A program made the position numbers and the translations under genes. The notes under the pieces are model-generated. The model saw only the letters and a program-made list of their open reading frames with translations. It had not been told where the DNA came from and made no database searches. Positions 44,043 through 54,387 of a stretch of DNA of 64,000 nucleotides are shown here, one piece after another. Positions within the stretch are counted from its first letter, which is position 1; every line of letters begins with the position of its first letter. The stretch is from Auricularia sp. M13 (lineage: Eukaryota; Basidiomycota; Agaricomycetes; Auriculariales; Auriculariaceae), in assembly GCA_037042915.1 (NCBI GenBank), contig CM073193.1:310001-374000 (forward strand), written 5' to 3'.

Positions 44043-47000
44043 ATGGAGGTCACGGAAGGCGATAATACGTCCGCCTCACGCGGAAGTGACAGCTCGGACT
44101 CTCCGAGAGGAGTAGTACAGCTAGCAGCTGACGCGAAGAGGCGGACGGCTTCAAGAGCAAATAAGCTCGCGGTAGATGCGCCGCAGGGCATCAATACTAT
44201 GGCAAATGATGCCCAGAGTGCCGACGGTGACACTGAATCTTCGAGCGACTCTCAAACGAGCCATCTCAATTTTTATGACTCTCAGAGTCATTCTAAACGG
44301 AGTAGCAAAGACTCTCCTGCATCCTTGTCTGATGAAGACTCAATACAAACTCCTAGTTCATGGAGAATACCGTTACCAGGTCGTAGTAGCTCACTCTCAG
44401 ATGTTGACCCCGACGCTTTCGAGCGCCGTATTCCCCGCGAAGCCTGCGAAGATAGGGCGCGGCTCACGGCAAGTAAAAAGAAGACTAAAGCGTGTCTGAA
44501 ACTCGCCACTGAGAACATGCGCGGGCGCGGTTCCTCGAAAATTGCTGGTAATAGAAAATGGAGAAGAATCTCCGAGGACATTAGACGCACAAAAATTGGT
44601 GTAATGGCAATACAGGAGACTCACCTGTCTGCGGAACATGTTAGAGATATACATAACCTGCATCAACATCTAGTAGTCATAAACTCACCTCATCCAACGA
44701 ATCCTACGGGGGCGGGTGGCATTGCGATAGTACTGAACAAGCTGCTTACGAATACGGACACCGTAAGAACGCACGTATTAGTCCCCGGACGCGCCATCAT
44801 TGTCACATTTAGATGGCACAGAGAAGACGACATCTCCATCCTGGCGACGTACGCGCCAACAGACAGGCGTGAGAACCGAGAGATGTGGGACTCCATCAGA
44901 TCCAAAATTAGAAAGTCAAAAGGAAAAATACCCAAGCCCGATGTGCTGATGGGGGATTTCAACATGGTGGAGGACCCTATTGATAAATACCCTGCGAAGC
45001 TGTCACCAATCGATAATCCAGAGTCCTTCCGGTCGCTTAAAAGGTACTTGGCACTAACGGACTGCTGGCGGGAGACGTACCCTGACCGAGTCGAATGGAC
45101 TTGGCGTAACAGCACGCGTACTGCGATGTCACGAATAGACAGGATTTACCTCACCCAAGCGTTGTCTCAGTCGAGTAGGAGCTGGACAACTTGCATGTCC
45201 GACCTGACAGTCGATGATCACAGCAGAGTAACAGTTGAAATTGTCAATCTGGATATGCCAGTCATTGGCCCAGGACGCTGGTCGATGCGAAGTGATCTGG
45301 CGAAAGACAAAGAGCTCCTCAACGCAACCAATACACTCGGGAAGGCCGCAGAGATAGAAATCGCCAGGATACATGCAGGCGGGAGGACCGAAGAGCACAA
45401 TGCGCAGCGTGTTTGGAAGTCGATGAAGACGGAGATCATAGAAATTGCCAAGAAGCGATCTCGCGAGATAAACTGCGCGCGGAATTCCAAGCTGGATGAA
45501 TGTCTCCGGGACAGAGAAGCGGCCAAGAGCCAAGTGCTACGCGCAGAATCGAAAGAGCAAGAATCGCATGCAAGGGAACATCTACGTGATGTGGAGAAAG
45601 ATTTGAATCGCATTCAGGAGACGGCACATAGACGTACCTTCAGGCGAAGACAAACCAAGGCGTGGGTGGAAGCTGAGACCATGCAGAAGTCGTGGTTCGG
45701 ATGGGCAAAAGAAAATAAGCCGCGGGATACCTTCCTCTCCCTACGAAAGCAAGGCTCTGACCCGCCCGTGTACGCGACTGATTCGAAGACGATGTGTGAA
45801 ATAGCGAAAGAGTACCATGACAGTGTTCAGAGGGTAGACCTTGATGTAGACGCTCTGGATAGGGAAAAGGCCACGGTCGAAGTTCTATCGCACATCGAGT
45901 GCGTGGCGGACGCGGCTGCAAAGACTGAAATGGGAGCATCAATATCACGTGATAACGTAATCGAGTCACTCTCGACGGCGAAGAACGGGAAGGCCGCAGG
46001 AATAGACGGCTTAATCTACGAGTTCTGGAAAGAACTGGCAAGGAGGCATGATGAGACCAGCAATATAAAGGATCCGTGGTTTGACCTAGCGTACGTACTC
46101 ACGGAGGTTTACGCGGACATCGAGATGTATGGCGTTGCGGACGGGACAGGCTTTGCGGACGGCTGGCTTTGCCCGCTATACAAAAAAGGGGAAAGAAGTG
46201 AGATCGCAAATTTTAGACCGATAACGTTACTAAATACCGATTATAAGATATATACGAAGGCCTTAGCACTCAAGCTCGCTCGTGCTGCACCGAAACTTGT
46301 GCACGAATCACAGGCGGGTTTTGTCAGAGGAAGAAGCATAACTGAGCAAACCAAAATCACCTCATTGATCCTGGATTACGCTGAGGCCTACGAAGAAAAT
46401 GGGATGATAGTTGCACTCGATCAAGAAAAGGCTTACGATCGAATCCGCCATGACTACTTATCGCGTGTTCTCCGAAGGTATGAATTACCAGAGACCTTCG
46501 TCCGAGCCGTTGAGAGACTTTACACGGGCGCAAGGACCTCAGTTATGCTCAACGGGTGCATGAGCTCAACTTTCACAGTAACCCGCGGAGTCCGTCAGGG
46601 CGATCCTTTGTCGTGTCTGCTCTTCAATTTAGCCATCGAGCCTTTGCCAGCAATGCTCAGGCACTCACAGCTCTGCGGCTACGACATCCCGGGACTCACA
46701 CGAAAGCTAATCGCAACGCTATATGCGGACGACACGACCGTATATCTGGCCAGCGATGACTCCTTCGCACTGCTCACACAGATTCTAGATCAATGGTGTC
46801 TTGCATCAGGCGCGAAATTTAATACGAAGAAGACTGAAATCATACCTCTCGGATCGGCGGATTACCGCAATCAGTTATGCGAAAGTAGGAAAATTCAAGC
46901 GACCGGAGAGACTCTACCTGATGGGATACGGATTGCCAAAGACGGCGAGCCGACCAGAATCCTAGGAACCTGGCCCGGAAATGGCGTCAAAGAGGCGAAC

Positions 47001-49364
47001 GCATGGTCCGGGATTCTCGACAAGGTCGTCGCATCGCTCGACCGTTGGGAACGGATAAGACCTTCGCTAAACGGCAAGAGTATCATATCACAGACCGTAA
47101 TTGGTGGATACACACAGTATCTCACATCTGCTCAGGGGATGCCATTACGCATCGAGAAGGCTCTAGATAAAATTACCCTAGATTTTGTGTGGGGGGAAGG
47201 TCGAACTCACCCGGTTAATATGGCAACTTTGCGAGCAGCGAAGGATAAAGGCGGCCTCAAGCTCTTCCATGCACAAGAACGTAATGAGGCCCAATATGTC
47301 ACATGGATCGGCCGCTACCTAGCCCCTCCTGGCGAGAGACCAATATGGGCGTTCATTGCGGAAGAGATCCTCCGTGCAGCTACGATCGCGAAGGATAAAG
47401 CACGGGTCCCAGAGCATCAGCGCCTGAATCCCTTCTACCAAGACTGGAAGCCGAATATGAACAAGCTCCCCTTCATGCTGAAACAAATGATACGGGTCTC
47501 GCGGAAGTACGCGCTCATGCCGGACGCGCCGCACATACCGCAGAAGCTGCGCGAAGAGATTCACGTTTGGTCTCACCCGGCACTCCGCGGGGTTCCTTAT
47601 GTAAAAAAAGCACGGCCTAGAATCAGATGTCTCAAGAAGCACCATGCCGTCAGGACAGTCGAAGATCTCGAAGAAATTGCAGAGCAGGATGATCCTAGCC
47701 ACGAAGAGGCGGCGGGCTGCAAATGCACGAACTGCAAGCAGGATCGCCGCGAGGGATGCAGAGATCCAGCCTCATGCCAGAGAGTTGCAGCGGATATATT
47801 GAGCGCGATTGGCGGTAAGTGGAATGTCACGGCCGTGGACCCGGACAGAGATAGAGACCTTGGGGATCTCTTCGAGGACACTCGCGACACGGCCCTAGCC
47901 CAGGAGGAACTCGTTGTCTTCGATCCAAGAGAGCCTGCCGTTGACCGCATAGAAGATATAATGAGGCTAGGGGTTGAATCATTCGCGCTAGAGACCGGCA
48001 CAGTGCAGGAGATGCTGAACCGCGAAGCCGGTGTTCTCGCGGTCCGCGCGGCGAATCAAGAGGCAGTCCAAGCCATAGTCTGCGCGGGGATGAGTAACGA
48101 CAGCTCAGCACAGGCACGTGGAGGGTTCTCGATACACTTCCCGGACTCGGATTTCACTGACCATGACCAAGCATGCGAGGGCGCGAGCCAGACGTATCTG
48201 AGGAGCCTAGCCCTAGCAATCGTCAAAACTGTCGATATAGTGCCGCCAGCTGCGCCATTGCACCTTATCGTAACTTCGCGGACAATCATTGAGTGCCTCA
48301 CGACATGCCTCGAGCAACATGAGTCGGCGGGCTGGCTAGACATCCCAGATGCAGCCATAGAGCTGCGCGCCGCTGCCGCGGCGCTGCGGTCGCGTACAGC
48401 GGAGACAACTTTCTACCATGTAGGTAAGAAACGTCGGAAGGCGTGGATAGAGGTCAAGGAGACACAAGATAGAGCAACGGTGTTCGCAAAATACGGAACC
48501 GGCGCTCAGGTCGATTTCTCTAGATACTCAGCCTTCGATCGGCCTGGCCTGGCAATTGCAAACATCATGCAACGGAAAGCGCACAATGCGATACGGCTGA
48601 TGAAGGAGGCAAAAGAGCTCCCACGCAGAGCAACGACGAAGAATCTGGAGAAAGTAAGATCGGATCTGGCCGAGATCGGGAATTTTACTCCATCGTCGAG
48701 ACAAATATGGCAAGGGCTTCGTAGCAAGGACATATCAAGGCCTGCACGTAATTTCCTCTGGAAATGCATGCATGGTGCCCACAAAATTGGTGAATATTTC
48801 AATAAGATGCCCGAACCGTGGAAGAGTTACGCCACGTGCCCTACTTGTCACGTGACCGAATCCATGGAACACATACTTCTGGAGTGCCCGGACTCAAGGC
48901 AAGGGCCCATATGGCACCTCACTCGCGAGTTCCTGGCTCACAAGAAGATCGAGCTGGACATCTCGATGGGTCTAATCTTGGGCTGCGCAAACATACGGCT
49001 ACCCGGCTTCCTGAGCGGTCGCGACGTTGCACGCGAGCGCGCCGCTCGTATCGTTATATCAGAATCCGCGTTTCTCGCCTGGAAAATCAGGTGTGAAAAG
49101 AGACTCGGACATGACGACGACCCCGACTGGCGGCTCAGCTCGGAAGAAGTCCGCGCCAGATGGGTGGGCATCATGAAGACACGTGCGAAACAGGATCGCC
49201 ACATCGCAAATCGAGATAAGAAGCACCCTGCGACCGGCTGGCTTGTTTGGGCGACATGGAGAGACCTTCTCGACCCGAATGCATGGAATATGTCTACGAT
49301 TCTCGAACAACTCGGAGTTTTAGTGGGTACAGACCCAAGCCGTACGGCGAATGGCATTGGTTAA
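44043..49364 (+). CDS. LINE ORF2: endonuclease, reverse transcriptase, RNase H-like region
   Basis: Uninterrupted frame of 1773 codons from the first ATG. N-terminal APE-type endonuclease: LATENMRGRG, GVMAIQETHL, VLMGDFNMV, MSRIDRIYLT and VDDHSRV keep the expected Asn, Glu, Asp-Asn and His positions. Reverse transcriptase: NFRPITLLNTDYKIYTKALA, GFVRGRSITEQ, IVALDQEKAYDRI, GVRQGDPLSCLLFNLA and LYADDTTVYL, with the YADD about 890 residues in. Further down is a region arranged like RNase H (from GGFSIHFPDSD) but without the usual acidic residues. A CPTCHVTESMEHILLEC knuckle follows. Expected to nick target DNA and copy the element RNA in place. No inactivating change seen. Confidence 0.9.
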   Translation: MEVTEGDNTSASRGSDSSDSPRGVVQLAADAKRRTASRANKLAVDAPQGINTMANDAQSADGDTESSSDSQTSHLNFYDSQSHSKRSSKDSPASLSDEDSIQTPSSWRIPLPGRSSSLSDVDPDAFERRIPREACEDRARLTASKKKTKACLKLATENMRGRGSSKIAGNRKWRRISEDIRRTKIGVMAIQETHLSAEHVRDIHNLHQHLVVINSPHPTNPTGAGGIAIVLNKLLTNTDTVRTHVLVPGRAIIVTFRWHREDDISILATYAPTDRRENREMWDSIRSKIRKSKGKIPKPDVLMGDFNMVEDPIDKYPAKLSPIDNPESFRSLKRYLALTDCWRETYPDRVEWTWRNSTRTAMSRIDRIYLTQALSQSSRSWTTCMSDLTVDDHSRVTVEIVNLDMPVIGPGRWSMRSDLAKDKELLNATNTLGKAAEIEIARIHAGGRTEEHNAQRVWKSMKTEIIEIAKKRSREINCARNSKLDECLRDREAAKSQVLRAESKEQESHAREHLRDVEKDLNRIQETAHRRTFRRRQTKAWVEAETMQKSWFGWAKENKPRDTFLSLRKQGSDPPVYATDSKTMCEIAKEYHDSVQRVDLDVDALDREKATVEVLSHIECVADAAAKTEMGASISRDNVIESLSTAKNGKAAGIDGLIYEFWKELARRHDETSNIKDPWFDLAYVLTEVYADIEMYGVADGTGFADGWLCPLYKKGERSEIANFRPITLLNTDYKIYTKALALKLARAAPKLVHESQAGFVRGRSITEQTKITSLILDYAEAYEENGMIVALDQEKAYDRIRHDYLSRVLRRYELPETFVRAVERLYTGARTSVMLNGCMSSTFTVTRGVRQGDPLSCLLFNLAIEPLPAMLRHSQLCGYDIPGLTRKLIATLYADDTTVYLASDDSFALLTQILDQWCLASGAKFNTKKTEIIPLGSADYRNQLCESRKIQATGETLPDGIRIAKDGEPTRILGTWPGNGVKEANAWSGILDKVVASLDRWERIRPSLNGKSIISQTVIGGYTQYLTSAQGMPLRIEKALDKITLDFVWGEGRTHPVNMATLRAAKDKGGLKLFHAQERNEAQYVTWIGRYLAPPGERPIWAFIAEEILRAATIAKDKARVPEHQRLNPFYQDWKPNMNKLPFMLKQMIRVSRKYALMPDAPHIPQKLREEIHVWSHPALRGVPYVKKARPRIRCLKKHHAVRTVEDLEEIAEQDDPSHEEAAGCKCTNCKQDRREGCRDPASCQRVAADILSAIGGKWNVTAVDPDRDRDLGDLFEDTRDTALAQEELVVFDPREPAVDRIEDIMRLGVESFALETGTVQEMLNREAGVLAVRAANQEAVQAIVCAGMSNDSSAQARGGFSIHFPDSDFTDHDQACEGASQTYLRSLALAIVKTVDIVPPAAPLHLIVTSRTIIECLTTCLEQHESAGWLDIPDAAIELRAAAAALRSRTAETTFYHVGKKRRKAWIEVKETQDRATVFAKYGTGAQVDFSRYSAFDRPGLAIANIMQRKAHNAIRLMKEAKELPRRATTKNLEKVRSDLAEIGNFTPSSRQIWQGLRSKDISRPARNFLWKCMHGAHKIGEYFNKMPEPWKSYATCPTCHVTESMEHILLECPDSRQGPIWHLTREFLAHKKIELDISMGLILGCANIRLPGFLSGRDVARERAARIVISESAFLAWKIRCEKRLGHDDDPDWRLSSEEVRARWVGIMKTRAKQDRHIANRDKKHPATGWLVWATWRDLLDPNAWNMSTILEQLGVLVGTDPSRTANGIG

Positions 49365-51274
49365 CCATTGGGTCAAGCCCCACACTACCGGACCGGTGTG
49401 TTAAGCGCTATTTCTCCGAGCGGAGCTCCGGCTTTCTCTCAGGAACGAGGCGGCTATAATGGCGGCCTCAACTAGCTGACATGGCAACACGACAAGGAGA
49501 CAATCTGGGTCACTATGTGATTGCAGACTCTCTGACGCTCCATAAAAAAAAAAAAAAAAAAAAAAAAAAACAGACTGGCATCAGCTTCAAGGCGCTGCGA
49601 CTGGCTTCATTTCCCGCCCACTGTAGCCGTTCAAAAACCTGAGCGCTCAGCTACCGCTACCGGGTCTCAATTCGGCTTCAACAAAAAACGGAAGCATATG
49701 CCCAGCATGAGTGACCGCGCCCAGAGTGGCGGCACGTGACGGTGGCGAGGAAGCAGTTCGCCCTTTGAAACTCCGCTGCCCTCCATGTGCACCCCTCTCC
49801 TCCAAATTGCGCCGGAATCGGCATTGATGACCACTGTGCTTGGCAGATCATGCCCTTTGTGCTACCGCTACGAGTACGCGGTTGACTCATGAAGCGGCCG
49901 CACAAATGTCATGACGCCGTACATAAATGGGCTTTCACTGCACGAACTGCGCGCCCCCAACCTCAGGGCCCTCAATGTAAGCTCTGTCGTACCTCTGAAA
50001 CTGTCGCCTCCCATCCTGCTCATAATAACTGAGCCTCAAATGCGGATTTTGACATGATTTCCACATCCAATTCCTGCGCCGCGAGGTCAATTGTACGTGC
50101 TTACCATCCGCCGTCTCATCACGTCTTGCAGAAGTACTTGTGATAAACATGCCAAAGAGGATGAGCGGCTGACATTGAGTTCTCGTTGCGAAGCTCCGCG
50201 GAAATTGGACCGAGTCAACTGCGTTCCCGCCGTCGTAAATACCGCAGTGTTCGGTCCCTGCAATGCACGATATATGCATGACTCAGCATTTCGATAGCAT
50301 GAGCAGAAAAGACGACTCGGATGGGCTCTAGGCACGCTCGCAACAGGCCATGCAAAACGCCGCGCTCAAGCATGAATGTAAAATTTGCCACTATCCTTAG
50401 ATGTCGTCTGCTACGCAGAAGGGCGAGAGCAGGCCGAAAACCAATGCCTGGCATGGATATGTAGTTAGCTCAGGTAAGCCGTGATACGATGAGGAAAGGC
50501 TAACGATACCCCCTGGACGATGAACGACCAATCCGGCTCGAGGAGCCAGTTGGAGTACGCTACGCCCAGTCTCGCGCAATGACTACCGTTCCCGTTCTCA
50601 GTGTGCAGATCGGACAAACAAGGGGGGCCTCAACTCGACATGTGAAGCCAAGAACGACGGACCAGGAAGAGGACGTAGCTTCGACAGCGCTGAGATAGGT
50701 TCAGCGGAAACACAGCATCGTCAGGCCCACTTGGGAGGGTTTCTGGTGTGTAGGAAGTAGATCCGCAGTTCACTATAGGGCATAGAGAATGGTTGGAGGC
50801 TACATTATTGTCAATGCACGCCCTAGACATTGACAACTGCTCACTTTTTTTTTCTATGCGGATACCGAGACAAATATCGTATCCCTCGACGAAAAAATGG
50901 GCTGAAATAATGCGAGAAGCTGATGCGGTTGATCACCACGACCACGTCGGTCCGGGTATCGCCATTAGCCGAACGACGCCCAAGTGTGAGCAAGCTTCAT
51001 TGCGCATTTTCCAGCCTTTTCGCTGCTCCCCTGCCGCGAACCTGGCCCTAGCACAGCTCGATAATTTTCGCGGCTTTTGAACCCGGATTTCGCACGACTC
51101 TGGAGTAAATTTCTGTGGCGCAGGGGCCAAAAGAGCTCCTAGGAATGCAAACAAGTTCAAGCCACGCAGTCGGAGTTTCGGTTCTTTCCGATTTTCTACT
51201 CAGAGTCTGGGCGTCGTCCCACACGACGAGCAGGCCCATTTAAACCGTCGATACCCATCTGATTGACCGTCGAT
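49365..51274. other. LINE 3' end and intergenic region before TAF4
   Basis: 49365-49570 is LINE 3' UTR plus poly-A. From 49571 to 51274 there are only short frames on both strands; none resembles a known protein. The last part should hold the TAF4 promoter; no TATA box was found. Confidence 0.4.
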
Positions 51275-52721
51275 ATGGCTGGACGACCCGCTGCAGCCAA
51301 GAAGGTGAAGCTGGACAACGGTTCTGGCGTCCCAGCCCCGGTCCAGCCGCAGCACCCGCCGCCCCAGCCCTACGCTCAGTATATGCCATGGCCGCCCCAG
51401 GCAGGCAGGGGTACGCCAGTTGCTTTCTTGTCATTATGTAGATGCTCAGACAACTGTAGGCGCCATTCCTATTGACCCGGCATTACAAGGACACCCGCCG
51501 CCACCACCACCAGGGTTAGCTGCTCATTGAACCCACACAATGAGTCTCTAAACCCTGTTAGATATGCCTATCCTCAGTATATGCCACCTCCTGGCACTCA
51601 GCCGCATTATCCACCTGGGGCGTACGCTTTCCATCAATATCACCCAGCTCCTGCGCCGCAACAACCGCCACCCGCTCGACAGGCACCAGCCGCCTCGACC
51701 TCAAGCGGGGGTGGAGGCGGAGGGGACTTGCACGACGTTTCTACTCTGAACGACTCGCTGGCCAGCGCTGGTGTTGACCTTCGCGTATGTTTAGAGTTGG
51801 TATTGAAGTTGACAAACGCTGACCGTCGTCAATCAGGCTGAAGAGGAAAACCTGACCAAGGCGCAAGCAGGCAACCACAAAATGTGGAACGTCCGCGAGG
51901 ACCGGACCAAGCGGGCAGCAGTGGTCGACACGCGGCTCCTGGCTCAAACGATCAACAATGTCGCAAAGCACCACGGCCTGGCCAAGGGCGCCCAGGACGA
52001 CGCGGTGCAATACGTGGCGCACGCGCTCCGCGCGCGGCTGCAGGCACTCATAACCGCCATGGTGGCTGCCGCGCAGCACCGCAACGAGGCGCAGGTCACC
52101 GCCCCGCCCGGCGTGTACGATCCGCACGAGACCGGGACGCCCATGTGGGACAACGTCGTCCGGCGCGACGTCGCGCTGCAGCTCGCCGCGCTCGAGAAGG
52201 CCGAGCGCGAGGAGGAGATGCGCGTGCGCAAGGAGCGCAAGGAGCGCCTCGACGCGCAGGCGGCGCAGCTTGCCGCGCTCAACGCGCCGCAGGGCGCCAA
52301 CGGCAGCGGCGGCGCGGATGACGACGAGCCGAAGCGCAAGAAGAAGAAGGAGGGCCCGGGCGTCGCCGCGCGCAACATGAGCGAGGACGTGCGCAAGAAG
52401 ATGAGCAACGCCGTCGCGAGCCACGCGGCCGGTCTCGGCAAAAAGTACGCCTGGATGACGGACGGCGCGGCCGGCGCGGCCCCAGCTGCGCCGCCGAAGC
52501 CGAAGCCCAAGGCGGACACGCCCGGCCCATCGACGCCCACGCCCACAACGCCGGCTGCGAGCGGATGGACGAAGCCGTACGTGCCGGCGGGCAAGAGTGC
52601 GACGCCTACGACGCCTGCGGAGCCCGAGCAGCGCAGGATCACCCTGCGCGACGCCATGTTTGTAGTCGAGCACGAGCGAGGGCACGGCGGCGGCCGCGGT
52701 GCTGCCCGGGGATGGACCTAG
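51275..52721 (+). CDS. TAF4: TFIID subunit TAF4
   Basis: Core TFIID subunit that pairs with TAF12 through a histone fold. Exons 51275-51410, 51460-51514, 51562-51784 and 51837-52721 give 432 residues. The first 100 residues are Pro/Gln/Tyr-rich, as in many TAF4 proteins. The histone-fold entry DVSTLNDSLASAGVDLRAEE spans the last intron. The TAF4 domain continues through LLAQTINNVAKHHGL and VQYVAHALRARLQALITAM, then a charged coiled coil (KAEREEEMRVRKERKERL) and a Lys-rich patch. It ends with ITLRDAMFVVEHERGHGGGR, the conserved C-terminal motif. Introns are 45-53 bp with good branch sites. It converges on the EthD-like gene 234 bp away. Confidence 0.92.
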
Positions 52722-52955
52722 TTTTTGCTGTTTTCTAGTATTGTTTCTGCTTCCTGCTGTCCTATTGCTGCTGTGCCGCTGTACATCTCCATTGTGCCGA
52801 TATTCCATTGCTTCAGACGTTGCTTGCCCCTCGCAATCCACTTCTCGCTACAGTAAGGAACATTGTATTGCGCCCTGAGCTTCTGATCTCCCGCCCTGCA
52901 CCATGATGGACTAACAATCACATAGTACAATACTAAGTATAACACGTGATGGTGC

Positions 52956-53743
52956 TCAAAGGACCTTGTACAGCTTGAAGATGCGGCGTTCGAGATCTGT
53001 AGAGGCTTTGAGTATCGCTTCTCGCCTCGGGTCGCTACGAAGGGCGCTCTCGAACTCCTCCGAAGCGAAAGCATCCTCCCTCGACCACTCATGGATGACG
53101 AAGACGGTGGGAATTCCGCCTTGACGGCCCTCGTACATCGGCCCAGTTCTCTGGCCGCCCACCAGGAGGTACCTTCGCGTCCGCACCCACCCCGGTATCG
53201 CGCGTATCATGGCGAGATGATGCTCGTTGTGCCAGTTCTCAATCTTTCCACAGTCAGGCGGACCTGCCAGCAGCACTGTGGCGTACTGTGACGTACCTCG
53301 CTAGGATCGGGATGCGTGAGGGCGACGGCGATGAGGAAGGCGCCGACGGGCGCGTCGCCCGAGTCGTACGCCAGCCGGTACAGCCGGCGGTCCGCAGCGG
53401 CGTAGTCAGCTGAGATGCGGATCTCGCGCGCGCTGCGGCTGGCGCTGATCGCCTGCACCGCGGGCGACGAGGCGACGGCGATGTCGGAGACGTGGAAGAG
53501 GCCCGCCCAGGTGGGCGTCAGGCCGTCCGCGGCGCGGTACCGCACGCCCTGCACGAACTCGGGGAGCGCCATGCGCGGCGGGCAGTGCTCCGTCTCGTAC
53601 ATCTCTGTGCGGGTTAGCGATCGACGACGTTGCGGGGTTGCCAGCCCGAGTGTGAGTCCCAATTCGAACGCACCATGATATTCGGCCTCGGTCGTGTTGG
53701 GCCCGAGCTCGGTGAACACGACGACCACTCCGGGGGTAGCCAT
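52956..53743 (-). CDS. EthD-like dimeric alpha/beta-barrel protein
   Basis: Exons 53674-53743, 53297-53604 and 52956-53243 join to 221 residues. Two ferredoxin-like halves are visible: MATPGVVVVFTELGPNTTEA with EMYETEHCPPRMALPEFVQG, then GAFLIAVALTHPDPSE with NWHNEHHLAMIRAIPGWVRT. The YxxEHxPxR pattern and the paired His residues are typical of fungal EthD-type proteins. Members bind or convert small hydrophobic compounds, some in polyketide pathways; no substrate can be named. It lies 645 bp from the P450 gene on the same strand, so a shared pathway is possible. Confidence 0.75.
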
Positions 53744-54387
53744 TCTATGTGTGTACGCAGTCGAGAGGTTGGAGGGGGGAATGGAATTGGGGGGTCGTGC
53801 GCGGGACCAAGATGTGGCGTGCTCTATCACCCAATGTCCGATGAACTGTCAGCCCCTTGAGTCTATATCTGAATCATTACTTATCGCGTCTGATACCCCG
53901 GGATCTCAATCAGCTTGTGTACCTATTATGATAACCGGCCCTGTATGATGAACCATTGTGAATAAAATGTAGCAGGGCAGGTTGCCGCGATATTGGTGCA
54001 CCCAGCGTTAATCCGTCAGACGACAATGGGCGCGTGCAAGTTTCGTGCAACATCATGCACGGCGCCTTCAGCCAGCGTGGACAGCAATTCCGCCAAAATC
54101 CGCGTGTAACAAGCCTTCACAAGATGCATATCCGGTCTTGGGAGTCGAACGATAAATGAATGTTCCGAAATTAACTTATATTGTTCAGTGCAGTGTTTGT
54201 CGTCGAAGTACAGTACACGCTACGGATCAAGTATCGACCGCATAGGCTATTGTATGGAGTCGTTGAATAGTGGAATAGGGAGTCTTGTACATGTATGTGA
54301 ATTATGAGGTACAGTTGCGTTGAGAAAGTTTGAGGTTGAGCCATGAGTCCATGCGGCTAGCTAGCGGCGCCTTTGTATTACGGTCGA
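53744..54387. other. Intergenic between EthD-like gene and P450
   Basis: AT-richer stretch with no open frame of note. Upstream region of the EthD-like gene and downstream region of the P450. Confidence 0.45.

Larger units (their letters stand above)
40814..49570 (+). mobile_element. LINE-like non-LTR retrotransposon, intact ORF2 and poly-A
   Basis: Gag-like ORF1, a 0.8 kb spacer, ORF2 with endonuclease and reverse transcriptase, and a short 3' UTR ending in 27 A at 49544-49570. The domain order (APE endonuclease, RT, RNase H-like region, Cys/His knuckle) fits the fungal Tad1 group. ORF2 is fully open, which suggests recent insertion. The 5' end is uncertain: candidates are 40587 (8-bp flank match), the ORF1 start, or 38174 (12-15 bp flank match). 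No target duplication is certain. Confidence 0.8.

Noticed and set aside
54105-54175. gttcgac-like string suggesting a tRNA T-loop on the minus strand
   Set aside because: The flanking bases do not pair into a T stem and no D or anticodon arm can be drawn.
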